IMG/VR virus record: IMGVR_UViG_3300025151_000147
Location: 1-34,245 of that record
DNA length: 34,245 nucleotides
Strand: one strand, 5' to 3'
Source of the DNA: a virus
The notes beneath the pieces are model-generated. The model was not told the DNA's origin. It did not search any database and saw only the letters and a list, made by a program, of their open reading frames with translations. Positions 17,801 through 24,205 of this stretch are shown piece by piece (the stretch's first letter is position 1; the number at the start of each line of letters is the position of its first letter). Position numbers and translations under genes: made by a program.

Positions 17801-19743
17801 AGAGGAAAAGCGACATATCTGGGGAGTCAGACAAAAAGAACTGGGTCAAGCGAGTGCGGGTAGTTCAAGACCCGGTGTTTAATCCTACTGGTCAGGAGCT
17901 GTTAGGAGTAAAGGTTGACGGCAAGCAGTACTACGTCTTCTTTCAGAATCCGGATCTCCGCAAGGCGGCAATAAACCTTGACGCACAGAGCGTCGGGTTT
18001 TTGGTGGAGAAGCTGAACGGGTTTACCCGCTTCATGTCATACGTCAACACCAGCCTTAACCCAGAGTTTGTTATGGGCAACTTCCCTCGCGACGTTGAGA
18101 CAGCCATTGCTAACATTGTTGGTGAGCAAACAATGGAAGGCGGTAAGGCGCTGGACGCCAAGGGAATTATCGGGGAGGTTCTGAAGACAACGATCCCCTC
18201 TGTTCGCGTGTTCTACAAGGGGTTCCGAAATCGAGACAGCTTGTCCAGCGAGGACGCCACCAACTTTAATGAGTTCATCACTTCCGGCACCAAAACGGAT
18301 TGGTTTCATTCACAGCCACCAGAGCAACAAAAGAAAAACCTTGAAATGATGGCTGAGATGGCTAAAGGAACATTCAAGGGTACTGCCGCGCAAGGGTTTA
18401 AGGCGGTTAAGGACTTTGTGGATGACAGCAATAACGCTGTTGAAAATGGCGTGCGTTTAGCTACATTTGTCGCGGCGCGGGATGCGATGATCAAGGGCGG
18501 CATGTCACGTTCGGACGCCATACAGCAGGCGTCTACGCTCTCCAAAAACTTAACCGTCAACTTCAACAGGAAGGGCAACTCCGGTCAATTGCTGAACGGA
18601 CTGTACCTTTTCTTCAACGCCTCAGTGCAGGGCACCGTCAATACGATGCGGGGGTTGAACGTGTTTGACCCTAACTCGTCAAGGACAAAGCAAGCGCTGG
18701 TCGGGTCAATCATGGGATTTGGCGCACTCACGACGGCGATTGCCAATGCGCTTATGGGTGAAGATGAGTTTGAGAGAATACCTGACTACATCAGGGATCG
18801 GAACATCATCATTCCGGACGCATTGTGGGGCGGTGACCCAGAAGCATACTCGACCATCCCTCTGCCATACGGCTACAACGTATTCTGGAATCTAGGGGAG
18901 AATGCCTACCTTGTTTCTGCTGGGCAGGTTTCGCCAGAGAATGCGGCAGTCAGGGCGACCAATGTTTTCCTCGGCTCCTTCAACCCGCTCGGCACATCTA
19001 CCAGCGAAACGTATCTTGGCTCGCTGGTCAAAACCGGCACGCCGCAGGTTCTCAAGCCGGCCCTTGAGCTGGTAATGAACGAGAACTATTTTGGCTCTCC
19101 CATTTACCCTCCGGACAGCCCGTTCGGCGGTGGGGACGACCCGCTGTCACGTCGCTCATTCTCCAATACCTCACAAGTCTGGAAGAGCATTGCAGAAACA
19201 ATTGGCACGTTAACTGGCGGCAACGAGTCAGAGCCGGGGCTTGTCGAAATACCACCGGACGCCTTGAGCTACTTGCTGTCGTTCTACGGTGGCGGCGCGG
19301 GATCATTTGCTGAAAGGACGTTCTTCAAGGTGCCCGATGCACTCATGGACCCCACGAAAAATCTGGAGATCAGGGACATTCCTTTCGTGCGAAGGATACG
19401 CGGCGAAGTGGACAATCGCGTAGACAGCGAGTCATTCTACGAGCGACGGGAGACGTTGCAGAGAAAAGACAGGCAGGCGAATGACAGACTGACAGGCGCA
19501 GAGCGCACCGCCTACATCAAGGAGAATCAGGACTACATCAAGATGCTTCCCATGCTTAAAGGGACAGAAAAAACATTACGAGCATTGCGCAAGTCGCTGA
19601 GGAACCTAGATAAATTGCAGAATGTCAGCCCGCAACGAGCACTTGAAATTGCCGAGCAAAAGCGGAAAATACAGGAGCGCATCGACAAAACAATAGAGCG
19701 CTTCAACAAAAGGTATGACGAAGTGGTAGGCAAAACAAAATAA
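11815..19743 (+). CDS. Giant polyvalent-type internal virion protein with HExxH metallopeptidase motif
   Basis: A 2642-residue protein, the largest gene here. Residues 1-45 hold a DGRILQI...EGATEEEIFAFAK opener. Residues 126-186 are a Gly/Ala/Leu hydrophobic segment (GTLVGGVLGLGSGILLGAG) that could enter membrane. A zincin motif HEVVH lies at 905-909, within a helical domain. A domain around 1340-1460 contains GRKDVVVLDRIQINSMWD. Residues about 2080-2270 (NPEFVMGNFPRD; LTVNFNRKGNSGQLLNGLYL) resemble the C-terminal domain of phage large polyvalent proteins (LPD38-like, recalled, unverified). The tail is a charged coiled coil. It follows the ejection block, so it is probably injected with the genome, with the peptidase or lytic function opening or modifying the cell. 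Confidence 0.7.
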   Translation: MPVSDVRVPDGRILQISHPEGATEEEIFAFAKYQYLQFEEPPARAEPVSPPVEEEEDTGMLSDIAEFGQRTLGAAGRILGQSPAGLQSLFREGMEEDEELVERNRAIEESIRSGLGYDDEYDDSTLGLAADVTGSVLGFGGTTLAGAALGSVVPGIGTLVGGVLGLGSGILLGAGSNVARGMEEAARQVERGEIVSDADYEKASTRLAAIGASEGLPFIGPTFRVLRRISGAAAKNPKAVETLGDYIRSAALQGTEEAAQEALAGIATDAVLKEYINPDIEIGDSLGVDLVAGGTAGALFDVGINLATRRRRTPADPEEDIKPFREELIAEEAALRENVELAEEARRERMGELATAPVDPVDATEVVMPELLEAGRAFAEPTPQEMKVIEKRRAQEELTSAERRILNEYKQRLPDEGSYNEIARRVVRQMGDQFPIEPEFYLDDNIDGMPGMVAIRDGSGRMYGSPVSAEMAPKVQPAVAALNGQTVEENIFQSNRTAIASAKEDYSPEQVQTLQRVGRIVLGPESLSYSAEAANYAGGTTAETGFLPNLSAEKVIEAKLPRKKQTIAQRINVRRIKEGKVPSNRFAISEIRREIGKDVGRLAEYEAGAFSVDTYAALSTPVKGKFAVQPMSLSPSGQMEPSGDLIFDRPATAGERQAAKDAGKTARKRVPFASAAEAFAFAREANSRKGGSYIPTRELMGDPEFGIGKIKEILETKNISSPLNSPEVKNLASRFTGRKLRRDQSISDLTDAEKQLFYQKLRQLPRFSSPTNIPLFKLRPRPEAEPAIEEQVQAETLELPSPAVPQGMDAATKGILERALESRLRQLGLTDYKTMVTNTVKSVARDTDGNVYMRSRPEDQTAEALAEGAASVDGARVIQIAVDNIMARGVKPDDLEAAMVDVLNHEVVHALRELDVITEQELRLLQRLASRYRMMSTKKTYMDWAIDTYGDTESDVNIAEEAIAEMIRDAISGRVIIDNKPAVVSGKPRSIINKIVKFFKGLVGVAQDVDPDYTSFTQFMNDLEAGRIGARERGPIRTLYRLERETGQFIDRPAPVRTERQVETYEVETPTGTTVIETDSPEVAERTAEAMGGTATQTARAGDLMDEAGLGDMMLSRRADMKHGIPRPYIVSSRGQVSGKPSLPKAINPNNGAAQAQKLKELAERHPDPLSSKAAWLRFERDLLGDNETPSAPTGLIDLYNDMDAWAEKHEQLTPDQLAAAGEGFELVEDMSKAYENGDASVDTTGKLMLWGMLSRMLSAHPHESAFLDAAVDKKLSEFIKRATAREWTQADIDEYLAWSETVIPDFAPSKQGTSNLRAFGKTFLPKMSKRMPSGKSALEELHDLIADKSVPSSDIRAKYYSLNQGMGIQNKVLSFILLMTGRKDVVVLDRIQINSMWDAGRFGKLIYDDIAGLFEGAHGLARYEALERSLSNKIQGLYDRVGRTEDASVGRYHWESWVRDSGQVVSHPTIKGLISETKGDQPLSSSYADIGAPEGRFHQFAFGSVYARDADGEPYIMYAESDGTPHKFKLGRFKEFLDQIRKPASGVIPAKFSVKSYRDAGYPWYQSEEVNRERLDQIIRDFSEGKTSTEASVSEAVEAEAEADVAGQRPSDEDIFGQDRIAFSRRAADRNVEQSSNEAMADVADYVTETNPDAAGMATIEAGPMAYSINSGFADQNGYAPTFTTPSRSWFQKIVFQVQDKLTDLKSIEDAINEDRKARGLPPLKAAESAYTGEETLPGKIGEFDRRFRSNELEPLLKDMADSDVTLDQMDEFLVLRHAIERNDRVRKINPAIPDAGSGKWAGQELTDQYVKGKMLSDFGMKWNDSKGEWEGGNERGRTLSRLASRVDKITSTTLAITQKGELITEQERAFLDGFFKYYTPLRGIAQDEDIAAETDSRTAGSGGTLSIVGKEVKRLFGSDKKEVISPLATTVSMRGTQAARAVKNTSFGKRLIKLIQENPNDEVWQLISPEDPRYKTAFDSSYTYVGPDRSRYGQRKSDISGESDKKNWVKRVRVVQDPVFNPTGQELLGVKVDGKQYYVFFQNPDLRKAAINLDAQSVGFLVEKLNGFTRFMSYVNTSLNPEFVMGNFPRDVETAIANIVGEQTMEGGKALDAKGIIGEVLKTTIPSVRVFYKGFRNRDSLSSEDATNFNEFITSGTKTDWFHSQPPEQQKKNLEMMAEMAKGTFKGTAAQGFKAVKDFVDDSNNAVENGVRLATFVAARDAMIKGGMSRSDAIQQASTLSKNLTVNFNRKGNSGQLLNGLYLFFNASVQGTVNTMRGLNVFDPNSSRTKQALVGSIMGFGALTTAIANALMGEDEFERIPDYIRDRNIIIPDALWGGDPEAYSTIPLPYGYNVFWNLGENAYLVSAGQVSPENAAVRATNVFLGSFNPLGTSTSETYLGSLVKTGTPQVLKPALELVMNENYFGSPIYPPDSPFGGGDDPLSRRSFSNTSQVWKSIAETIGTLTGGNESEPGLVEIPPDALSYLLSFYGGGAGSFAERTFFKVPDALMDPTKNLEIRDIPFVRRIRGEVDNRVDSESFYERRETLQRKDRQANDRLTGAERTAYIKENQDYIKMLPMLKGTEKTLRALRKSLRNLDKLQNVSPQRALEIAEQKRKIQERIDKTIERFNKRYDEVVGKTK

Positions 19744-19763
19744 CATTCTAGCGGGGGCATAGG

Positions 19764-20930
19764 ATGCAGTTGGGGAAGTTTGCCGAGAGCAAGGCTCAGG
19801 CAGATGTCGCGTCGCTTGTAGATAGCGGCGCCACACGGCGAGAGACGGCACGGCGGCTAGGTATATCCGAGCGCAACGTCTATAAAATGATTCAGCGCAT
19901 TAAGTCCAATGCCCTGAAGCGCGGATACAGTCCAGACCACGACATGACGCATGTTGTGCCCGAGGGCTACAAGGTCAAGGGCGTATCCACCTACTACAAT
20001 GAAGACGGCAAACCCACTGGGCAGTGGGTCAAATCTGCGACCGACGAGAAACAGCGAATCGAGTCTATACTGAATGCCATAGAGGGGGCGTCCAAGTCGC
20101 TTCCCGCGTTCAAGCCAGTCAAGCCACCAAAACAAGCAGACGAAGAGCTAGCCTCCCTGCTGACCATCACTGACTTTCACCTTGGCATGCGTGCTTGGCG
20201 TGCCAGCGAGGGCGAGGATTGGGATGTCAAAATTGCACGCGATGTATTTCTGAACGCTATTCATGACATGTTACAAGGAAGCCCTAAATCCGGGACCGGG
20301 ATACTCAACCAGCTTGGTGACTTCTTCCATTGGGATGGCTTGATACCGGTCACCCCTACCTCTCAACATGTCTTAATCGGCACTGACGACCGTTACAGCA
20401 AACTTGTCGAGATGACCATCGCCATCATGGACGAAGCAGTCAAGATGATGCTCGGCAAGTTCGGCAGGGTGGTGATTGTGCAGGCCGAAGGCAACCACGA
20501 CCTGTCCTCCAGTGTGTGGATGCGCAAGTACATGAAGCACCGGTTCCGTGATGAGCCGCGGGTCGAGGTCATCGACAACGAGTTTCCCTACTACGCCTAC
20601 CTCCACGGCCAGACCATGCTTGGCTTCCACCACGGCCATAAAATGCGGATGGCTAACCTGCAAAAACTGTTTGCGGCAGAGCCTCGGTTCCGCGAGATGT
20701 GGGGCAAAGCGAAGCACTGCTACATCCACTGCGGACACCTCCACCATGAGCGGATTCTGGATGATGCAGGCGCCACAATCGAACAGCACCCGACCCTCTC
20801 AGCCCGTGACCATTACAGCAGTTCGCATGGATATGTCAGCCAGCGTGGGGCGAAGGTGATTACATATGACAAGTCAGATGGAGAGGTACACCGAGTCACC
20901 GTGAGGCCGAGGTATGACAAAGGTAATTGA
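19764..20930 (+). CDS. Helix-turn-helix metallophosphoesterase
   Basis: A 388-residue fusion. Residues about 14-48 form a helix-turn-helix (ETARRLGISERNVYKMIQRI). Residues 130-385 are a calcineurin-like phosphoesterase with the complete metal set: D137-x-H139 (TDFHLG), G185-D186 with D191, GNHD at 243-246, H289/H290 and GHLHH at 324-328. Such enzymes act as nucleases or phosphodiesterases (Mre11/SbcD superfamily), and the HTH suggests a DNA substrate. It lies after the giant virion gene, preceded by a GGGGG tract, and overlaps the next gene by 17 nt. It could process DNA late in infection or near packaging. The substrate is unknown; enzyme class is clear. Confidence 0.85.
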   Translation: MQLGKFAESKAQADVASLVDSGATRRETARRLGISERNVYKMIQRIKSNALKRGYSPDHDMTHVVPEGYKVKGVSTYYNEDGKPTGQWVKSATDEKQRIESILNAIEGASKSLPAFKPVKPPKQADEELASLLTITDFHLGMRAWRASEGEDWDVKIARDVFLNAIHDMLQGSPKSGTGILNQLGDFFHWDGLIPVTPTSQHVLIGTDDRYSKLVEMTIAIMDEAVKMMLGKFGRVVIVQAEGNHDLSSSVWMRKYMKHRFRDEPRVEVIDNEFPYYAYLHGQTMLGFHHGHKMRMANLQKLFAAEPRFREMWGKAKHCYIHCGHLHHERILDDAGATIEQHPTLSARDHYSSSHGYVSQRGAKVITYDKSDGEVHRVTVRPRYDKGN

Positions 20931-21192
20931 GTTCAAGCGCCCGATGGCGTGGGAGTCGGCTCAAGAAATGGCCGAGGCGTTTGCAGAAAGGTTGGGTACA
21001 GACGAGGATGGGTTTGCGTCTGACTTGTACGGTGCGGTGATCATGTACCGCATGAAGGACGGCAGTATTTCTTTTGAGTGCAGTGCAAACGCCAACGCCC
21101 TTGACGTGGGGATGATGGCGTCAGCGGTTCACCTCGCCTGCCTCTACGAGATGGGGATGGTCGAGGTCGGAGACGATGAGGTTATCCATTAG
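20914..21192 (+). CDS. Small hypothetical protein at end of late operon
   Basis: A 92-residue acidic protein starting inside the end of the phosphoesterase gene. It shows IEFKRPMAWESAQEMAEAFA at the start and an alternating beta/alpha pattern (FASDLYGAVIMYRMKDGSIS), with a Cys at about 49. No family is recognised. It is the last rightward gene of the late operon. Its final 11 nt overlap the end of the leftward zinc-ribbon gene, so the two transcripts are convergent. Confidence 0.6.
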   Translation: MTKVIEFKRPMAWESAQEMAEAFAERLGTDEDGFASDLYGAVIMYRMKDGSISFECSANANALDVGMMASAVHLACLYEMGMVEVGDDEVIH

Positions 21193-21352
21193 CCTCTGGC
21201 CAGTAAACAGCCACCACCGACATAAATATAACGATTACCAGCGCCCACAGATACTCAGGAACGCCCTGCGGCTCCAGCTTTTTCTTGCATTCATCGCAGA
21301 GCGCTCTGGATATCGGAATACCAGACTTGTTACACCTGTAGCAGTGCCTCAC
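21182..21352 (-). CDS. Zinc-ribbon plus membrane-helix microprotein
   Basis: A 56-residue protein with GTG start overlapping the stop of the upstream gene (GTGA). The N-terminus has two Cys pairs, HCYRCNKSG and LCDECKKK, about 15 residues apart, a treble-clef or zinc-ribbon pattern. Residues 36-51 are a hydrophobic helix (LWALVIVIFMSVVAVYW). The expected topology is a cytoplasmic zinc knuckle with a C-terminal anchor. It ends the leftward recombination operon and converges on the late operon, overlapping it by 11 nt. It is below the usual length cut-off, but the motif order and coupling make it likely real. Function unknown. Confidence 0.65.
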   Translation of the reverse strand: MRHCYRCNKSGIPISRALCDECKKKLEPQGVPEYLWALVIVIFMSVVAVYWPEANG

Positions 21353-21555
21353 AGACCATTCATCTCCGCTAGCTTGTTCTGAGCCTTCTTCAAGTCCTCA
21401 ATCGCCGCCTCAATGATATCCAGACTGTCGGCGTTCATATTGGACAGGTCGGTGATACGCCCAATTGCCTTGTCTAGCTCATCCAATCGCTCAAGCACTG
21501 CACTAATAGCTTGTTCAGCCATCTCCCCCTCCAGTTCCACCTTAATTCTGGTCAC
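21349..21555 (-). CDS. Small coiled-coil protein
   Basis: GTG at 21555 overlaps the upstream stop (GTGA) and gives 68 residues starting VTRIKVELEGEMAEQAISAV. A shorter ATG at 21522 has a strong GGAGGGGG ribosome site and gives 57 residues. An ATG at 21612 would overlap the upstream gene by 61 nt. The product is an acidic amphipathic helix (LERLDELDKAIGRITDLSN; LDIIEAAIEDLKKAQNKLAE), probably an oligomerising coiled coil. No family is recognised. It lies in the leftward recombination operon between the NinB-like gene and the zinc-ribbon gene. Confidence 0.6.
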   Translation of the reverse strand: MTRIKVELEGEMAEQAISAVLERLDELDKAIGRITDLSNMNADSLDIIEAAIEDLKKAQNKLAEMNGL

Positions 21556-21977
21556 ACCCTGCCCTCTTCTGCCGGCGGTATGTAGTATCCGATCTCTGCG
21601 GCGACACGACACAGCGTTTCTATTAGCTCTGAATAGTCACCTCTAGAGGCATCGTTACTACGCTTAACCGGTCTTCTCCGCATGCCAAACTTGGTCGCAT
21701 GCTCTGTTGAGCCATAGCATTGGCACAGCATCTCTTCATGCATCTCATCTGGCGTCATCCCGCAGAACCGAGCAAACTCGCCGCAGTATTTGCGGTAGTA
21801 GTTCTCTTGCGGTCGAGTCCGTTCGCTACGGAGCGGCTTGATTTCTATGGTGACACCGTATGGCGCCTGCTTGTTGGTGTCGATCAGCTCCTTGACAGAT
21901 TCCGGAAATGCCGATGACAGGTACTGAAAAACATTCATCAACTGAATGGATTTAGCTCGCGGAATGTGCAACTGCAT
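21552..21977 (-). CDS. NinB/Orf-like recombination protein
   Basis: A 141-residue protein. The core RSERTRPQENYYRKYCGEFA followed by GMTPDEMHEEMLCQCYG, and the closing ELIETLCRVAAEIGYYIPP, follow the layout of the NinB (lambda Orf) and related 'recombination' families: R-x-x-x-Q-N-x-Y, G-x-T-x-x-E-x-H, then a C-terminal helix ending in x-IP-P. Lambda Orf helps load recombinase on single-stranded DNA coated with SSB. It sits with an annealing protein, an SSB-like protein and a nuclease, which fits a recombination mediator. The start has AGGAGACTAAAG upstream. Similarity is by pattern only and homology could be distant. Confidence 0.5.
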   Translation of the reverse strand: MQLHIPRAKSIQLMNVFQYLSSAFPESVKELIDTNKQAPYGVTIEIKPLRSERTRPQENYYRKYCGEFARFCGMTPDEMHEEMLCQCYGSTEHATKFGMRRRPVKRSNDASRGDYSELIETLCRVAAEIGYYIPPAEEGRV

Positions 21978-22173
21978 CTTTAGTCTCCTTGTCTTGGTAC
22001 GGGCGGTAAAAGTAGAGGGGGCAATTTGGAGCGGTGCAGTTTCTTATGCTTTCGCGGAACCCCTGCTCAATGTGATCCTTGGTGCATCCCATGCAGTGGG
22101 CGCACATAGCCTTGATTGCCCTCTGCCTTGTGCGCTTTTTTTCATACTGAAGTAGCGGGTTGTATGTGCTCAT
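21952..22173 (-). CDS. Cys-rich zinc-binding small protein
   Basis: A 73-residue protein with CAHCMGC followed by RNCTAPNCPLYFYRPYQ. The pattern CxxCxxC...C..x..CPLxxYRP is a recurrent small zinc-binding module in phage genomes, found next to replication and recombination genes; I recall it without a named function. The 26-nt overlap with the NinB-like gene suggests coupled translation. Basic N-terminus (YEKKRTRQRAIKAM) could bind nucleic acid. Its stop side and start side are both tightly packed with neighbours. Confidence 0.65.
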   Translation of the reverse strand: MSTYNPLLQYEKKRTRQRAIKAMCAHCMGCTKDHIEQGFRESIRNCTAPNCPLYFYRPYQDKETKDAVAHSAS

Positions 22174-22490
22174 GGTTCGTGTCCCTTGATGTCGATGATC
22201 TCCTGCGCCACACGGCGCACTAGCGTCTGAATTATCAGGAATAAGAACTGCTCGCTGAGATCGATCTTTTTTTCAAACGATGACCCGTCAAAGGCCACGT
22301 CGAATTTGTAGTGACATTTTTGGCACAGATCGGCAATGCACAGGTCGTGTGGTTTGTGGCCTGTACCTTTGCCAAATCTGTGCGATCTCATTCCGGTGTA
22401 GTGTGCGGCAACCACGGTGCCATCAGCGGCACCGCAGTTAACACATGACTGGCCCTTGGCCCCGTCAAGCAGTTTCTTTGACCTAATCAA
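22170..22490 (-). CDS. DUF1364-like HNH-type zinc protein
   Basis: A 106-residue protein with SCVNCGAADGTVVAAHYTG, then LCIADLCQKCHYKFD. The layout of paired Cys, a central A-H-x-x-G, and C-x-x-C-H-x-x-x-D matches DUF1364 and related HNH/treble-clef phage proteins, which may be DNA nucleases or junction-binding proteins of the recombination region. The ATG overlaps the SSB-like gene's stop (ATGA) and the stop overlaps the next ATG in the same way. Catalysis is not certain because the HNH histidine pattern is incomplete to the eye. Confidence 0.6.
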   Translation of the reverse strand: MIRSKKLLDGAKGQSCVNCGAADGTVVAAHYTGMRSHRFGKGTGHKPHDLCIADLCQKCHYKFDVAFDGSSFEKKIDLSEQFLFLIIQTLVRRVAQEIIDIKGHEP

Positions 22491-22807
22491 AACGGAATAT
22501 CATCCTCTGGTGTCAGGATGGGCTGGGGTTCTGGGACAGGAGGAGGCGGCGGTGGGGCTGGCGCAGTCTCCTCTCCGTCCCAGAATACCTCACCAGTCAC
22601 ATACTGGTATGGCTCGCCAGTGTCTTGGGCCTTCCGATCCCATGCCGCCAGCTTAATCTTGGGCGTCTCGCCTTTTTTCGCCATAGCGATCAGCCCCTTT
22701 AACTGCTCGCGAGAAAGCTCGACCTTGCCTGTCTTGTCAGGATGATTCTGCGCCTTTTTCTCCTTGTTTGGCCAGAGACCGCCCTCGCTTTTGTGGTATT
22801 TACTCAT
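22487..22807 (-). CDS. SSB-like protein with acidic DDIPF tail
   Basis: A 106-residue protein. Residues 1-20 contain GGLWPNKEKKAQNHPDKTG and the middle has IKLAAWDRKAQDTGEPYQYV, resembling small OB-fold-type phage proteins with HPDxTG. A proline linker (nine consecutive Pro-rich residues) leads to TPEDDIPF at the extreme C-terminus. An acidic tail ending DDIPF is the hallmark by which bacterial SSB recruits repair and replication proteins. It sits between an HTH gene and DUF1364-like gene, four genes from the annealing protein and nuclease. Probable single-stranded-DNA binding is inferred from tail and context; the OB fold is not proven. Confidence 0.6.
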   Translation of the reverse strand: MSKYHKSEGGLWPNKEKKAQNHPDKTGKVELSREQLKGLIAMAKKGETPKIKLAAWDRKAQDTGEPYQYVTGEVFWDGEETAPAPPPPPPVPEPQPILTPEDDIPF

Positions 22808-23072
22808 TGGTTCCCTCCTTCTGGGTGTTTTTACTAAGCTGACCTCCGCAGGTTGCTATCCAGTCAAGATAAGCGGCCCTCGGGATGATATATCTCTTCC
22901 CAATTCGTATATTAGGAATAAGCCCTTCTTTGCATGCGGAGTAAGCGTGATTAAGTCCAATGCCAAGGCGGTCGGCCACCTCATGCATGGACATTACATC
23001 CTCGCCCAAATAGTAGTTGGCATATCTTTCCGCGCCTCTTGGCCCGACTGAGTTTTGAGATTTTTCTTTCAT
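22800..23072 (-). CDS. Excisionase-like HTH DNA-binding protein
   Basis: A 90-residue protein. Residues 25-72 (MSMHEVADRLGIGLNHAYSA, then GLIPNIRIGKRYIIPRAAYL) follow the MerR-like HTH_17 / excisionase fold: recognition helix, then a beta-wing with R-x-G-x-R-x-x-I and a closing helix. There is no integrase in the window, so it more likely regulates transcription than excision. It overlaps both neighbours (8 nt with the SSB-like gene and ATGA with the annealing protein), so it is made together with the recombination proteins. Confidence 0.75.
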   Translation of the reverse strand: MKEKSQNSVGPRGAERYANYYLGEDVMSMHEVADRLGIGLNHAYSACKEGLIPNIRIGKRYIIPRAAYLDWIATCGGQLSKNTQKEGTNE

Positions 23073-23806
23073 GCGCTCGCCTCTTTGAGCTTTTGTCGTA
23101 GAGCAGTGAAGTGGCCCTTCAGTTGCTCGTAGTGCTCGTTGTAGTTTTGATCCAGCAGATCGATGACCTGCTTGTTCTGCTTCCAGAAATCGATCAGGTC
23201 TTGCTCTGTGCCTGTTGCGAACGTGTCAGCAGTACTCATCATGAACGCCAGCACGTTATCAGCCTCTTCCTTGGACCCGATGTGATTTTCGGCAGGCTGT
23301 GCCTGCTCGGCAACCTCCTCCTGCTTGATCGGCGTCACCTTCTGGGCCGGCTCCTTTTTCTTGGCAGGCTTTTTCTCTGGCTTTGGCTCTGATGGCGGGT
23401 CGCTATCGGGCGGTAGGTCTTCGCCAGCGTAGATGTAATGGCCCAACCCAAACATCGCCAGACACTTGGTCAAACAGCGCATACGAGTGTCAGATATTGC
23501 TCTTGAGTCAGGGTGCGCTATGGCTTTATTTTTGTAGTCCATCACAGGCAACCACATCATCCGGTCAAGCTCTCCTATCTTGACACTGACCCACACCGTT
23601 GCGTGCCCTTGGTTGTCCCACTCTTCGTTGAGAAACTGGTATGTCGCCTGCGGATAGTGCTCCATCAAGGTGCCCCACGCCCACGCCCAAGACAGATAGG
23701 TCAGGCCGTTTTTCTTTTCGACGCGTTCGCTAACGTCAACCTTTGACAGTCTCTCCCAGACCGACTGGTATGTCGGTTCAGAGGAGGTAGTTTTTTTTGT
23801 GCTCAT
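23069..23806 (-). CDS. DUF1071 single-strand annealing protein
   Basis: A 245-residue protein. Residues 10-130 (SVWERLSKVDVSERVEKKNG; LSYLSWAWAW-like; THVDYKNKAIAHPDSRAISD region) match DUF1071, a family of phage single-strand annealing proteins in the Redbeta/RecT group. These pair complementary single strands during recombination and replication. A Lys/Glu/Pro-rich linker (residues 140-175) and a C-terminal acidic helix (195-245) follow. It is encoded two genes downstream of a PD-(D/E)XK nuclease, the classic exonuclease-plus-annealase pair. Start ATG overlaps the small upstream gene by 29 nt and has AGGAGTAAGCG upstream. Confidence 0.85.
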   Translation of the reverse strand: MSTKKTTSSEPTYQSVWERLSKVDVSERVEKKNGLTYLSWAWAWGTLMEHYPQATYQFLNEEWDNQGHATVWVSVKIGELDRMMWLPVMDYKNKAIAHPDSRAISDTRMRCLTKCLAMFGLGHYIYAGEDLPPDSDPPSEPKPEKKPAKKKEPAQKVTPIKQEEVAEQAQPAENHIGSKEEADNVLAFMMSTADTFATGTEQDLIDFWKQNKQVIDLLDQNYNEHYEQLKGHFTALRQKLKEASA

Positions 23807-23999
23807 CGCTTACTCCTAGTGTTTTCCACACTTCCCGTGGTGTCATTTTGTAGAACTCTGCGGCGCTGATATCTCCGACACGCTTATCATTAAGATAAAA
23901 CGCCAGCATGTTCCCGTGAATAACAATCTGTAACTTGTTTTTCGACTGTTGCATCATGCCAACAACCTTGAGATAAAAATCAGGGTCTTGCTGAATCAT
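23778..23999 (-). CDS. Small hypothetical protein
   Basis: A 73-residue protein reading IQQDPDFYLKVVGMMQQSKN, then LQIVIHGNMLAFYLNDKRVG. It looks like a helix followed by a small beta-sheet and a helix (MTPREVWKTLG). ATG overlaps the upstream stop (ATGA). The 29-nt overlap with the annealing protein suggests coupling. No family is recognised; an accessory of the nuclease/annealase pair is possible by position alone. Confidence 0.6.
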   Translation of the reverse strand: MIQQDPDFYLKVVGMMQQSKNKLQIVIHGNMLAFYLNDKRVGDISAAEFYKMTPREVWKTLGVSDEHKKNYLL

Positions 24000-24205
24000 T
24001 CGGCATCCTTATCGTAGTGCCAGCTATTGCAGTCTCCGTAACGGTTGTACGCGGCCAGCCCTTGACTATCTGTGACCGCCCTTGCTGTTGCTTTTTTCGG
24101 GTCGGTTGAGAGCCGTATGTCATTGGTGGTTTTTTGCCAGTGACTTCGGTTTTCAGACGCCGTTCTACCGCAAAATGCATATCTCGGCTGACGATGTTTT
24201 TTCAT
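23996..24205 (-). CDS. Small basic hypothetical protein
   Basis: A 69-residue protein from ATG 24205, which overlaps the stop of the nuclease gene (ATGA); a start at 24229 would overlap further. It is hydrophilic and rich in Lys, Arg, Asp and Asn (KKHRQPRYAFCGRTASENRS; DSQGLAAYNRYGDCNSWHYD) with two Cys. The frame is preferred over a competing 201-nt frame at 23980-24180 because both its ends are coupled to neighbours. No family is recognised. Confidence 0.5.
   Translation of the reverse strand: MKKHRQPRYAFCGRTASENRSHWQKTTNDIRLSTDPKKATARAVTDSQGLAAYNRYGDCNSWHYDKDAE

Noticed and set aside
21176-21382. Rightward 68-residue frame over the convergent gap
   Set aside because: The leftward frame here has two CxxC pairs and a membrane helix with coupled start; the rightward one has no motif.
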